NCBI GenBank assembly: GCA_963749415.1
Contig: CAVVMG010000001.1
Location: 620,001-684,000, forward strand
From: JALYNX01 sp963749415
GTDB lineage: Bacteria; Actinomycetota; Acidimicrobiia; Spongiisociales; ZC4RG35
Length of the DNA: 64,000 bases
Reading direction: 5' to 3'
Shown here: positions 26,661 through 34,899 of the stretch, one piece after another
Layout: each line of letters starts with the position of its first letter
Numbering within the stretch: position 1 is the stretch's first letter
Position numbers and translations under genes: made by a program
Notes under the pieces: model-generated
Database searches by the model: none
Told to the model about the DNA's origin: nothing
The model's input: the letters and a program-made list of their open reading frames with translations, nothing else

Positions 26661-27122
26661 TCAGAGCGCGGCGGTGAGAGCGGTGGTCGTCTCCTCCAGG
26701 ATCCATCCCAGATAGTCCATCACCTGGCGTTGCTCCTCGGGAAGCCGATCGTGGTCGTCTTCGACTTCGAGCCCGAAGCGGGCCCCGAGGGCGAGGCGGC
26801 CCTCATTGAGCACCCGGAGGAAAGCATCCGCCTCATCGGTGGTCAGCTCGCTCTTACCCCGGGCCTGGACCACCCTGCTGAACACGGCCCGGTCCGACAT
26901 CCGCGCGGTGGACAACTCGTCTCCCATCAGCCGCCACCATTCGTCATTGGCATCGGGATCGTCGAGATACACGGGGACATGAAGGCGCTTCGTCGCCGGG
27001 TCCTCCCCGGTGGCCGGGATGGTGGCGAGGAGGTCGAGAACGTCGCCGAGGAACTCTCGCTCATCGGCAGAGAGTTGGAACACGACCGTGCCGTTCTTGT
27101 AGCGGATCCGCTCCCGGCTCAT
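26661..27122 (-). CDS. DUF2017 family protein, ClpS-linked
   Basis: A 153-aa protein of the actinobacterial DUF2017 family, usually found directly after clpS, as here. The body is mostly helical (VVFQLSADEREFLGDVLDLLATI ... VLNEGRLALGARFGLEVEDDHD ... YLGWILEETTTAL). Its function is unknown; conserved linkage to the ClpS adaptor suggests a link with Clp proteolysis. The ATG at 27122 overlaps the clpS stop in ATGA; a frame open to 27338 is a read-through of clpS in another phase. Confidence 0.82.
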   Translation of the reverse strand: MSRERIRYKNGTVVFQLSADEREFLGDVLDLLATIPATGEDPATKRLHVPVYLDDPDANDEWWRLMGDELSTARMSDRAVFSRVVQARGKSELTTDEADAFLRVLNEGRLALGARFGLEVEDDHDRLPEEQRQVMDYLGWILEETTTALTAAL

Positions 27123-27403
27123 TGCTCGATCGTGGCCCACAAACCGTGGCCGTGGAGCCGGTAGCAGTCCACCTCCGCCCTCTCCCGGGGGCCGTCCGAC
27201 ACGCTGGCCCGGCCCTCGAAGTGGACCTGGAGCATCAGATGCGTTGCCTTCTCCTCGTTGTAACCGAAGAGCTTGCGAAACACGTAGACCACATAGGACA
27301 TCGTGTTCACCGGGTCGTTCCACACGATGACCTGCCATGGCCGGTCGACGTCGACGTTCTCGTCGGTGTCCGGGATGACCACCGGTGCCGGTCGGGTCGT
27401 CAC
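27119..27403 (-). CDS. clpS: ATP-dependent Clp protease adaptor ClpS
   Basis: ClpS delivers N-degron proteins to the ClpAP/ClpCP protease. The core PWQVIVWNDPVNTMSYVVYVFRKLFGYNEEKATHLMLQVHFEG carries the N-degron pocket (NDPVNTM) and the family length is right. The frame is open to a GTG at 27436, but that overlaps the lipoprotein gene. A GTG at 27403, 7 nt after TACGAT, gives a 94-aa protein and is preferred. Confidence 0.9.
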   Translation of the reverse strand: MTTRPAPVVIPDTDENVDVDRPWQVIVWNDPVNTMSYVVYVFRKLFGYNEEKATHLMLQVHFEGRASVSDGPRERAEVDCYRLHGHGLWATIEQ

Positions 27404-27410
27404 CACGCCA

Positions 27411-27416
27411 ATCGTA
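27411..27416 (-). promoter_or_regulatory. -10 box (TACGAT) of clpS-DUF2017
   Basis: TACGAT ends 7 nt before the GTG at 27403. Confidence 0.4.
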
Positions 27417-27422
27417 CGCCGG

Positions 27423-27959
27423 TCAGGATTCTCCACCGAGCCCGGGAAGGCTCCCCAAGACGCTGTCCCGGCAGGCGTCCGCAGCAGTCTCCAGCTCCGG
27501 GTCCGAGTATGGGATCTCGGCGACGGAGAACGGGGCGCCGACCCCGGAGAAGCCGGGAACCGGGTCGGGGAAGTCCTCGACGCCCCAGGCCCTCATGCAT
27601 CGACTGAAGTCTTCGAGGCCGGCGAGGATCTCGGCCCGCAGGCGATCCTCCGAGCCGAGGTCCAGGGCCCCGGTGTTCAAGCTCTCCGAGCAGTGGGACA
27701 AGGCCTCGGCCACCGCCGGGTCGCTCAGGTCCAGCGCCACGATCACCAGGTCGAGCCGGGGGCGGCCGGTTGCGTCGAACGGGACCTCCTCGATCTCGAC
27801 CCCTCTCTCTGCGAGACAGGCGCGGAACTCCTCGATCGCCACCTCGGCCACTGCGGTCGTCGTCGTGGTAGCCGGCGCGGTGGTGGTCGTCGCACTCTGG
27901 TCGGTGCCCGAGGGCCCGCCGAGGCCGGGGGTGCAGGCTGCGACGACGGCAACGAGCAC
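27423..27959 (-). CDS. Hypothetical lipoprotein
   Basis: A predicted lipoprotein of about 178 aa: hydrophobic signal LVAVVAACTPG, a Thr/Ala linker, then a helical domain with paired Cys (FRACLAERGVEIEEVPFD, FSRCMRAWGVEDFPDPVPGF, AADACRDSVLG) typical of a recurrent actinobacterial secreted family without known function. The annotated GTG leaves no positive residues before the signal. Ten codons further upstream an ATC precedes RRVPAVLVL and overlaps the stop of the Fe-S reductase gene (TGATC); it may be the real start, either as a rare codon or as a misread ATG. Confidence 0.65.
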   Translation of the reverse strand: MLVAVVAACTPGLGGPSGTDQSATTTTAPATTTTTAVAEVAIEEFRACLAERGVEIEEVPFDATGRPRLDLVIVALDLSDPAVAEALSHCSESLNTGALDLGSEDRLRAEILAGLEDFSRCMRAWGVEDFPDPVPGFSGVGAPFSVAEIPYSDPELETAADACRDSVLGSLPGLGGES

Positions 27960-27982
27960 CAGGACGGCAGGTACCCGTCGGA

Positions 27983-30174
27983 TCAGTGCTCTCCGGGCTC
28001 TGTGAACGCCACCCCGTCGGCCAGGATCATCGCCAGGTCCCTAACCGGGACATCCGGCCGACCCAACTCCTTCACCCCGTCGTCGAGCATGACGTAGCAG
28101 AAGGGGCAGGCCACGGCTATCTCGTCCGCCTCGGTTGCCAGGGCCTCCTCCGCCCGCTCGATGTTCACCTTCTTGCCGGTCTGCTCCTCCATCCAGAACC
28201 GGGCTCCCCCCGCGCCGCAGCACAAGGCGCGAGTGCCATGCCTCGGCATCTCCACCACCTCGATGTCACCCGAAGCACCAATCACGTTGCGTGGGGCGAG
28301 GTAGATGTCGTTGTGCCGTCCCAGGTAGCACGGGTCGTGATATGCGATCTTCTTGGGCCGGCCATCCACCCGAGAGGGAACCGGAAGCCGATCCTGGGCG
28401 AGGAGCTCGGCGAGAAGCTGGGAATGGTGCACCACCTGGTAGTTGCCCCCGAACTGGGGATACTCGTTGGCGATCGTGTTGAAGCAATGGGCACACTGGG
28501 TGATCACCTTGGTCACCCCGATCTCGTCGAAGGTCGAGATGTTCTGCAGGGCGAGCTGCTGAAAAACGAACTCGTTGCCGGCCCGTCGCGCCGGGTCGCC
28601 ATTGCAGACCTCGGCGCCGCCGAGGATGGCGAAGTCGATGCCTGCGTGGTGGAGGAGGCGGGCCAGGGCCACGGAGACTGCGGTGTTTCGGTCGTCGAAC
28701 GACCCTGCGCAGCCCACGAACCAGAGGTACTCGGCCGTGCTCTTCCCGTTCTCTCCGAATACGGGGACCTCGAAGTCGAGCTCTCGTGTCCAGGCCGCCC
28801 GGTTCTGCTGACTCATCCCCCACGGGTTGGACTGGTTCTCCATGGCGACGAAGGCCTTGCCCAGCTCGGTTGGGAACTCCGATTCCATCAACGTCAGGTG
28901 GCGTCGCATGTCGAGGATCCGGTCGAGTATTTCGATGTTCACCGGGCAGATCTCGTCGCAGGCGCGACATGTGGTGCAGGCGAACACCTCCTCGGGCCGG
29001 ACTCTGCCGAACAGCGTGCTGTCCCCATCGAGAGTGGCGAGCGAGGAAACCGGTGGTGACACGGCTGCCGCGGCAGAAGCCACCTCGCCCGTCTTGAGAA
29101 CGATCTCCCTCGGATCGAGCGGCTTGCCCGTGATGTTGGCCGGGCAGACCGAGGTGCACCGCCCGCAGATGGTGCAGGCATCGGTGTCGAAGATCTGCTT
29201 CCAGGTCAGGTCGGTGGCGAGCGAGGCGCCGATCGTCTCGATGTCGTCGGCTTCGAGCAGGTTTGGCATCTCCCGCATCGCCCCTTTCGGGCGCTCCCGA
29301 GCGGAAAGGAACAGGTTGGCGGGGCTCGTGACCATGTGGCGCAACTTGGTCACCGGGAGCACCACCAGGAAGGCCACGAAGGAGAGGACGTGGGTTATCC
29401 AGAAAACCGATGGAGCTCGGCTGCCGAATCGGCGGGGATGAGCGCAGCCAGTGGGCGGCCCACGAACGACCAAGCCTCGAAGTCGGGCCGACCTACGAGA
29501 GAGATTCGCGCCGCTTCGGTGAGGAGACCTCCCACCCCGAGCAGGATCAGCAGTCCCAGGATGACCGCGTCCTCCGGCTTGGTCTTGGTCCGGATCCGGC
29601 GCTCGGGGAAGAGGTAGCGATTGCCGATCGCCAGGGCCAGCCCGCCCAGGTACACCAGGGAGGCGAGGTCGAGGATCGCCGAGTAACCCTGATAGACCGC
29701 GCCGTGAAGGAATTTGAGATCGGCCGGGAGCAGATGATCGATCTCGAGGGTGACGGTGCCCAGGAAGAGGACGATGAACCCGTAATAGATCATGGAGTGC
29801 ATGACCCCGGCTCTCGGGTCGCGCATCAGGGTCTTCATGCGAAGGCCGGCATCGAGATCCCGTATCCGACGCCCCCAGTGCCCCGACCGTCGTTCGGGAC
29901 GGCCCAATTGCCATGAAGCGGCGCGCCGTGCGAGTAGGTGGAAAGAGATCCAGATGAAGACGGCGACAGTGACGTAGAAGATCAGCACCAACGCGTCGGG
30001 GATGTTGCCGAAGACGACCCGGCCCACCTCGAAATCAGGCTCCTCGGGAAGAGTGCCCAGCAGGCCGAGAGCCAACGTCCCCAGGGCACCGCCCACTCCG
30101 ATGCCCTCGATGATCAGGGAGATGGGCGGGCGACGACCCGTGGCTTCCGCCTGTCGCTCCTCGGTGAGAGCCAT
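27983..30174 (-). CDS. Heterodisulfide reductase-like Fe-S oxidoreductase with membrane domain (one frameshift)
   Basis: About 730 aa, like the mycobacterial Rv0338c group. The N-terminal half has four or five membrane helices (NarI-like), followed by two 4Fe-4S motifs (CTICGRCTSVCP and CTTCRACDEICP) and two CCG-type cysteine modules (CAHCFNTIANEYP; DPCYLGRHND; RALCCGAGGARFWME). It probably passes electrons between the quinone pool and a soluble donor such as an electron-transfer flavoprotein; the partner is unknown. One T is missing from a T run near 29406 (LHRF-FWITHVLSF), which splits the frame. TACACT lies 8 nt upstream of the ATG. The gene is divergent from an ArsR-type regulator. Confidence 0.85.
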
Positions 30175-30182
30175 GATCGGCG

Positions 30183-30188
30183 AGTGTA
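30183..30188 (-). promoter_or_regulatory. -10 box (TACACT) of the Fe-S reductase gene
   Basis: TACACT ends 8 nt before the ATG at 30174, on the reductase side of the operator cluster. Confidence 0.45.
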
Positions 30189-30223
30189 GAAGTGCCCCAC
30201 CAGTTGCCCGATCCACCCCACTA

Positions 30224-30241
30224 ATTCGATCACTATCGAAT
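30224..30241. promoter_or_regulatory. Operator 1, ATTCGAT palindrome
   Basis: ATTCGAT-CACT-ATCGAAT, a perfect 7-bp inverted repeat with a 4-nt centre, upstream of both divergent genes. Confidence 0.75.
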
Positions 30242-30246
30242 CTGGG

Positions 30247-30276
30247 TTGACATTCGATCAGTTTCGAATGTATCCT
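30247..30276 (+). promoter_or_regulatory. Promoter of the ArsR-type regulator gene
   Basis: TTGACA (30247-30252), 18-nt spacer, TATCCT (30271-30276). Operator 2 fills the spacer and operator 3 covers the expected start point near 30283, so a bound repressor would block RNA polymerase. Confidence 0.65.
30251..30270. promoter_or_regulatory. Operator 2, in the promoter spacer
   Basis: CATTCGATCAGTTTCGAATG, an inverted repeat with arms CATTCGA and TCGAATG. Its centre is 28 bp from operator 1. Confidence 0.75.
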
Positions 30277-30279
30277 CCC

Positions 30280-30295
30280 TTCGATACTCATCGAA
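30280..30295. promoter_or_regulatory. Operator 3, at the transcription start
   Basis: TTCGAT-ACTC-ATCGAA, 27 bp centre-to-centre from operator 2. The three boxes share TTCGAT-N4-ATCGAA, with one mismatch in operator 2. Confidence 0.75.
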
Positions 30296-30315
30296 TCGGA
30301 GACGTGGAAACGACC

Positions 30316-31455
30316 ATGGTCGAAACCTCAGCCACACAACCCAAGGTCCGGGATCTGACCACCGCCGCCCGTCACATCCCCATCGAAGACGACGGGGCAG
30401 TGGTCTTCGATGCAATCCTCGCCATTTGGGCCACCTTCAATCCCAAGGAGGACCCGCACGGGTTCGACCTGGGCACCGAGTGGTTCCAAACGATCGAAGA
30501 ACGGACACCCCGGGACCTCGCCGATGAGATCCGTACGGTGGGTGGGCCCGGCTGCCTCGCCTGGCTCAGCCTCGCCGGCCTCGCGGCCAGCTCTCCTCAG
30601 CCTCATGACCCGGACCGGGTCATCCACTGGCTGGGCAGGGTGGACCCGCAGCGTCTCCGCCGTTGGCTGCTGGGATACGTGGACCACTTCCAGCACAGCG
30701 GGCTGATCGATGAAGCGGCAGACGGAAGCGTGGAGGCCCTGGAATCTCTGATCGGTGAGGACTTCGACGATGACACACGGGCCGCGATCCATGCCCTGGT
30801 CCAGATCGAGCCCGAGGATCACCGGGACCGGATGGTGGCCTCCCTCAGCCGCTTCCGCACCGAGGTCTTCGCCACCGAAGACGAGCAATTCGCCGCAGCA
30901 ATCGAAAAGGCCGCTCTCGCCAGGCGGGCCACCGCCAACCATGAAGATGCCAAGACAGTGATCGAAGAGGTCACCAACGGGCTCGACTACGAGATCCCAC
31001 TCGGAGTGACCAGGGTGATCCTGATCCCATCCGTGGTGCTCAAGCCCCTCTCACTGATCGATCAGTTCCGCGACATGCTCCTCGTCTATTACGCCGTGGC
31101 CGACGAGTTCCTCGGCTCCGACCCCGAGGCCCCTCCCTCGTGGATGGTGCGCACCTACAAGGCGCTCAGCGACGAGCGACGCCTGCGGATCCTGCGCCGC
31201 CTATCGGAGGGTGAGACCACCCTCGACGGGCTGACCGAGTTGCTCGGCCTCTCCAAGTCGACGGTGCACCACCACATCTCGGTGCTGAGAGCCGCCGGCC
31301 TGGTCCGGGTCCACCTGAGCACGGACAAGGGGAACGCCAAGCACGAGACCAAGACCTACGCGCTTCGGGAACAGCCGCTGATCAACGCCGGGCACCTGCT
31401 CGACAGCTATTTGAGGACGAACCCTCAGGGATCGACGCGGGGAGAGACGGGATGA
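30316..31455 (+). CDS. ArsR-type winged-helix regulator with large N-terminal domain
   Basis: A 379-aa regulator (from ATG 30316) with an unusual N-terminal domain of about 270 residues of unknown function and a C-terminal ArsR winged helix (about 290-350: ALSDERRLRILRRLSEGETT, LTELLGLSKSTVHHHISVLR). The predicted metal- or ligand-sensing residues are not recognisable. Three palindromes cover its promoter, so it is probably autoregulated and may also control the divergent Fe-S reductase. In-frame starts at 30268 and 30304 are possible; the first lies inside the promoter. Confidence 0.75.
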   Translation: MVETSATQPKVRDLTTAARHIPIEDDGAVVFDAILAIWATFNPKEDPHGFDLGTEWFQTIEERTPRDLADEIRTVGGPGCLAWLSLAGLAASSPQPHDPDRVIHWLGRVDPQRLRRWLLGYVDHFQHSGLIDEAADGSVEALESLIGEDFDDDTRAAIHALVQIEPEDHRDRMVASLSRFRTEVFATEDEQFAAAIEKAALARRATANHEDAKTVIEEVTNGLDYEIPLGVTRVILIPSVVLKPLSLIDQFRDMLLVYYAVADEFLGSDPEAPPSWMVRTYKALSDERRLRILRRLSEGETTLDGLTELLGLSKSTVHHHISVLRAAGLVRVHLSTDKGNAKHETKTYALREQPLINAGHLLDSYLRTNPQGSTRGETG

Positions 31456-31673
31456 GCCCATTTCTCTATCAGCAGCTGGCCCACGATCAGCAGGACACCG
31501 CCCTCTACCGGGCTGAAACACGCCGGATGCGTCAGGTGACCCGCCAACGAGAGCCGCGAGCCGGACAGCGACGCACGATCCGCGGTGCGGTCGGGTTCCG
31601 CCTCATCGCGATCGGAGTCCGTCTGATCGAAAACCCGGTGGCTGCGGTCGAGGACCTGGACCGGGCGGCCTGA
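31452..31673 (+). CDS. Small basic hypothetical protein
   Basis: A 73-aa Arg-rich protein (RAETRRMRQVTRQREPRAGQ, later TIRGAVGFRLIAIGVRLIENP) with a weak amphipathic hydrophobic segment at the C-terminus. It starts in the stop of the ArsR-type gene (ATGA), so it is probably translated with it. Unknown family. Confidence 0.5.
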   Translation: MSPFLYQQLAHDQQDTALYRAETRRMRQVTRQREPRAGQRRTIRGAVGFRLIAIGVRLIENPVAAVEDLDRAA

Positions 31674-31688
31674 AGGCAGCAGCTGCGG

Positions 31689-32498
31689 TCAGCTCTTCCC
31701 GCCGAGCTCCGACGACCTCTTGGCAGCTGCCCGCACCGCGTCCTCGACCAGCGCTCTGAAGCCGCGCTCCTCCAGGACGTGGACCGCAGCGGCCGTGGTG
31801 CCACCTGGCGATGTGACCTGCGAGCGCAGCTCGGCGGGTGTCTTGCCGGTGTTGGTCAGGAGATGCCCTGCCCCCCGGATGGTCTGATGGACGAACCCTT
31901 CGGCGATGTCTCGGGGAAGGCCTTCCCGGACCGCGGCCTCGGTCAAGGCTTCGGCAAGCAGGAAGACATAGGCGGGGCCGGTGCCGGAAACGGCGGTGAC
32001 CGCATCGAGAAGCGACTCCTCCATGATCCGAACCGAGCCCACCGCCCCCAGGACCTGGCCCGCGATCTCCAGGTGGTCGGAACCGGCGTGGGCCCCGGAG
32101 GCGATCCCGGTCACGCTCTCTCCGACCAGGGCCGGGGTGTTGGGCATGGCACGCACGACGGGTATCGCCCCCAACCGCTCTTCGTAGGACTCGGTGGTCA
32201 CGCCGGCCGCCAAGGAGATGACCGTGTGCTCCGGGCCCACCCGGCCCGCAAGCACCTCCAGGAGGGCGGGGACATCGGCGGGCTTGACCGCGATCACCAC
32301 CGCCTGCCGGCCATCGATCGCCTCCTGGGGATCGGTGACAACCAGACAGCCCGTCGCCGACAGCTGCTCCACCCGCTCCTGGCGGCGGACACACAGGGAG
32401 ACGTCACCGGGAGGCCAGCCGGCGCGGAGCAGGCCTGACATCAAGGCCTCCCCCATGGCCCCGACCCCGATGATCGCTACTGAAGCGCGTCCGGACAT
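31689..32498 (-). CDS. proC: Pyrroline-5-carboxylate reductase
   Basis: Last step of proline synthesis: NAD(P)H reduction of P5C. The 269-aa protein has the Rossmann start VAIIGVGAMGEALMSGLLRAGW and the ProC signature region near GVTTESYEERLGAIPVVRAMPNTPALVG, and ends with the helical dimer domain (LLDAVTAVSGTGPAYVFLLAEALTEAAV ... LRSQVTSPGGTTAAAVHVLEERGF). TATACT lies 6 nt upstream of the ATG. An aldehyde dehydrogenase for the reverse, catabolic direction is at 50.7 kb. Confidence 0.95.
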   Translation of the reverse strand: MSGRASVAIIGVGAMGEALMSGLLRAGWPPGDVSLCVRRQERVEQLSATGCLVVTDPQEAIDGRQAVVIAVKPADVPALLEVLAGRVGPEHTVISLAAGVTTESYEERLGAIPVVRAMPNTPALVGESVTGIASGAHAGSDHLEIAGQVLGAVGSVRIMEESLLDAVTAVSGTGPAYVFLLAEALTEAAVREGLPRDIAEGFVHQTIRGAGHLLTNTGKTPAELRSQVTSPGGTTAAAVHVLEERGFRALVEDAVRAAAKRSSELGGKS

Positions 32499-32504
32499 CG
32501 GCGA

Positions 32505-32510
32505 AGTATA
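32505..32510 (-). promoter_or_regulatory. -10 box (TATACT) of proC
   Basis: TATACT ends 6 nt before the ATG at 32498, the closest match to the -10 consensus among the leaderless boxes here. Confidence 0.55.
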
Positions 32511-32552
32511 TGGACGGCTTTCGCGATCTATTCCCGGGCGCCTCCCGAGCTT

Positions 32553-33188
32553 TCAGCCGATGCGGGAGCGGATCAGCTCGACAACCGTGGCCACCGCCCG
32601 CGGGTTGTAACCCTCGGGGATGATCAGGTCGGCATAGCGCTTCGAGCTCTCCACATAGGCGAGATGCATGGGGCGAACCGTGTCGAAGTATTGGGCGACA
32701 ACCGACTCCGCGGTGCGTCCCCTCTCCTCGATGTCGCGCTGCAGCCGGCGGGCGAGGCGGATGTCGGAGTCGGTGTCGACGAAGATCTTGAGGTCGAGCT
32801 CGGACCGCAGCTCCGGCTCGGCCAGGACCAGGATCCCCTCGATGACCACCACCGGGGCGGGGTCGACCCGGACCGTCTCGTCCGACCGAAGATGGACGGA
32901 GAAGTCATACACCGGCCGCTCCACCCGGAGCCCGGAACGGAGGGCGATGAGATGCTCGACGAGCAGCTCGGTCTCCAGTGACGCAGGGTGGTCGTAGTTG
33001 ACCTTGGTCCGCTCCTCGAAGGAGAGCTCGGGCATGTGCCGGTAGTAGGCGTCGTGCTGGACGATGGAAACCTTGCCGTCGAGACGCTCGACTAGGGCTT
33101 CGGCGATGGTGGTCTTGCCCGATCCCGATCCCCCGGCGATCCCGATGAAGAGCGGGTGGTCCGGCTTCCAGGGACTGCGCTCGGGCAT
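32553..33188 (-). CDS. udk: Uridine kinase
   Basis: Phosphorylates uridine and cytidine in pyrimidine salvage. The 211-aa protein has the P-loop GIAGGSGSGKTTIAEAL, the substrate motif VQHDAYYR followed by NYDHPASLETELL, and VVIEGILVLAEPELRSELDLKIFVDTDSDIRLARRLQRD. Length and motifs fit the family. Confidence 0.92.
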   Translation of the reverse strand: MPERSPWKPDHPLFIGIAGGSGSGKTTIAEALVERLDGKVSIVQHDAYYRHMPELSFEERTKVNYDHPASLETELLVEHLIALRSGLRVERPVYDFSVHLRSDETVRVDPAPVVVIEGILVLAEPELRSELDLKIFVDTDSDIRLARRLQRDIEERGRTAESVVAQYFDTVRPMHLAYVESSKRYADLIIPEGYNPRAVATVVELIRSRIG

Positions 33189-33200
33189 GCCCGAGCGACG

Positions 33201-34067
33201 TTACCTGTCGGCTACCCGGCTCCGCAGGCGACGGATCTCGTCGTAGACCCCGTCGGTGAGAGTGGTCGATGCCGGTGCCGCCACCCCGACGACTTCGGCG
33301 CCTTCCTTGTGCTCCCCGTGCGGAGCGGCCGCAACCGCCTTGGCCACAGCCACCGGCGCCGGGTCCTTCTGTGCCTCTTCGACCACGGGCTCGGTTTCCA
33401 CTGCTGCCGGGCTCTCGATCTCGGGCAGGTGCTCGATCCAAGACGGGTTCATCGCTCCCGGGGCGACATCTTCGGCAAGGCGGTCGAGCCAATTGGACTC
33501 CCCATCTTCGGCGGCGAGGGCCTCGGCCATCCCCAGACGATGAAGCGTGTGGAAGATCCGCACTGCGGTCCCCCGTCCGAACTTGGTCTCGAGATGGTTG
33601 AAGGTGAACGGCTGGACCAGGGTCACCAACGCATGCCAGTCGTCGGGAGCAATGGTGATCGGAGACTCGATCTCGTGGACGAGGCGGACGCCTGATGCTT
33701 CGAACAGGCCGGCGTCAACGACTTCTCCCTCGAGGGAGCGCAGGGCATCGACGTCGGAGAGAACCTCTTCGACCGTCCAGCCCTTGATCTCCGGACCGTC
33801 TGCAGGGCCAACGGAGAACTGCCCGCTCTCGAGGCCGGAGATGACATAGAGGATGTCGGCGATGCCGCTGCGGTCCGCGCCCAGATAGCTGCCTTTGACC
33901 CCGGTCAGCTCGGCGCCGGTGACCCGACCCTCGCTGAAGAAGATGCGGGCGCGACGATCACCTTCCACATCGAGGGAGCCGGTCTTCTTGGTGACCTGCA
34001 TGATCTGAAGGAGGTCGTTGACGCTCCAGTCAGAGAGCTGGCCCGAAAGATGCATCTGTCCGTCCAT
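33201..34067 (-). CDS. DUF4388 (PATAN-type) domain protein
   Basis: A 288-aa protein starting MDGQMHLSGQLSDWSVNDLLQ. Residues 1-110 match the DUF4388 domain (LQIMQVTKKTGSLDVEG, ARIFFSEGRVTGAELTG), found in bacterial signalling proteins such as PATAN-type receivers. A helical middle region and a Pro/Ala/Glu-rich linker (about 220-265) follow. A short C-terminal tail has YDEIRRLRSRVADR. Its function is unknown. The ATG at 34067 is preferred to a frame open to 34115. Confidence 0.75.
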   Translation of the reverse strand: MDGQMHLSGQLSDWSVNDLLQIMQVTKKTGSLDVEGDRRARIFFSEGRVTGAELTGVKGSYLGADRSGIADILYVISGLESGQFSVGPADGPEIKGWTVEEVLSDVDALRSLEGEVVDAGLFEASGVRLVHEIESPITIAPDDWHALVTLVQPFTFNHLETKFGRGTAVRIFHTLHRLGMAEALAAEDGESNWLDRLAEDVAPGAMNPSWIEHLPEIESPAAVETEPVVEEAQKDPAPVAVAKAVAAAPHGEHKEGAEVVGVAAPASTTLTDGVYDEIRRLRSRVADR

Positions 34068-34129
34068 GGATGGGTCCCTATCCCTATTCAGCCCAATATC
34101 GGCAGGCCCATCCATAAGGTTGAGGCTGT

Positions 34130-34690
34130 TCAGGTCCCTTTTTCTGCCTTCATCGCCCGCTTCTGCTCACGAAGGACAGCGACGTCATCGAAGCCGGCAA
34201 CGTCGGCGATGCTGGGCCAGTCGGCCGCCTTCTCCTCCCACCCCTCCGGCCGGACCCCGAGGCGCTTCCCGAGCAGGCCGACGAAAATCCGCGACTTGGC
34301 TACGCCGAAGCCGGGAAGTGCTTGAAGGCGCTTCAACAATTCGGCTCCGGTCGACGCCGTTTCCCACAGATTCTCGGCCCGACCTTCGTATTCATCGACC
34401 ACCACCCGGCACAGCTCCTGAGTGCGGGCCGCCATCGATCCCGGATAGCGATGGATGGCCGGTGGCCCCTTGTAGATGGTTGCCAGCTCCTCGGGGTTCC
34501 AGTCCGCGATGCGCTTCGCATCGAGAGGCTCACCCAGACGGTCGCTCAACAACTGCGGGCCGAAGAAGGCGCGCTCCATGGGGAACTGCTGGTCGAGGAG
34601 CATGCCGATCAGGAGGGCGAGGCCATCACTGGCCAGCAGTCGATTGGCTTGTTCTGACTCGGTGAAGAAGAGCTGTTCGGGTCGCGCCAT
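34130..34690 (-). CDS. HhH-GPD-type base excision repair protein
   Basis: A 186-aa protein with an HhH-GPD fold. It has the helix-hairpin-helix KRLQALPGFGVAKSRIFVGLLGKR and conserved LASDGLALLIGMLLDQQFPMERAFFGP near the N-terminus, matching a family annotated as DNA glycosylase/base excision repair in actinobacteria. Asp of GFDDVAV is a possible catalytic residue, but this is not certain. MARPEQLFF at 34690 is the family-like start. Confidence 0.8.
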   Translation of the reverse strand: MARPEQLFFTESEQANRLLASDGLALLIGMLLDQQFPMERAFFGPQLLSDRLGEPLDAKRIADWNPEELATIYKGPPAIHRYPGSMAARTQELCRVVVDEYEGRAENLWETASTGAELLKRLQALPGFGVAKSRIFVGLLGKRLGVRPEGWEEKAADWPSIADVAGFDDVAVLREQKRAMKAEKGT

Positions 34691-34706
34691 CACCGAACGG
34701 TAGTTC

Positions 34707-34805
34707 TCAGAAAATTGCGCGAACCAGGACGTAGAGAACCAGGAGGCCGGCCGGCGCATAGGCGGCGATCGTGGTGTGGTCTCTGCTTGGCCCGTTCATA
34801 GTCAT
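34707..34805 (-). CDS. Possible 32-aa membrane peptide
   Basis: A short frame (MTMNGPSRDHTT, then one hydrophobic helix AAYAPAGLLVLYVLVRAIF) ends 17 nt upstream of the glycosylase start. It may be a small membrane protein or chance. A second in-frame ATG lies at 34799. Confidence 0.25.
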   Translation of the reverse strand: MTMNGPSRDHTTIAAYAPAGLLVLYVLVRAIF

Positions 34806-34899
34806 CTGACGTCAACGTAAGGTGAAAAGGTTTCCGGGGATATGGGGGTTGTCCCCTATCTGACCCGGGTTGCGTGGCCAGAATGTGAGCGCAGTGGGA

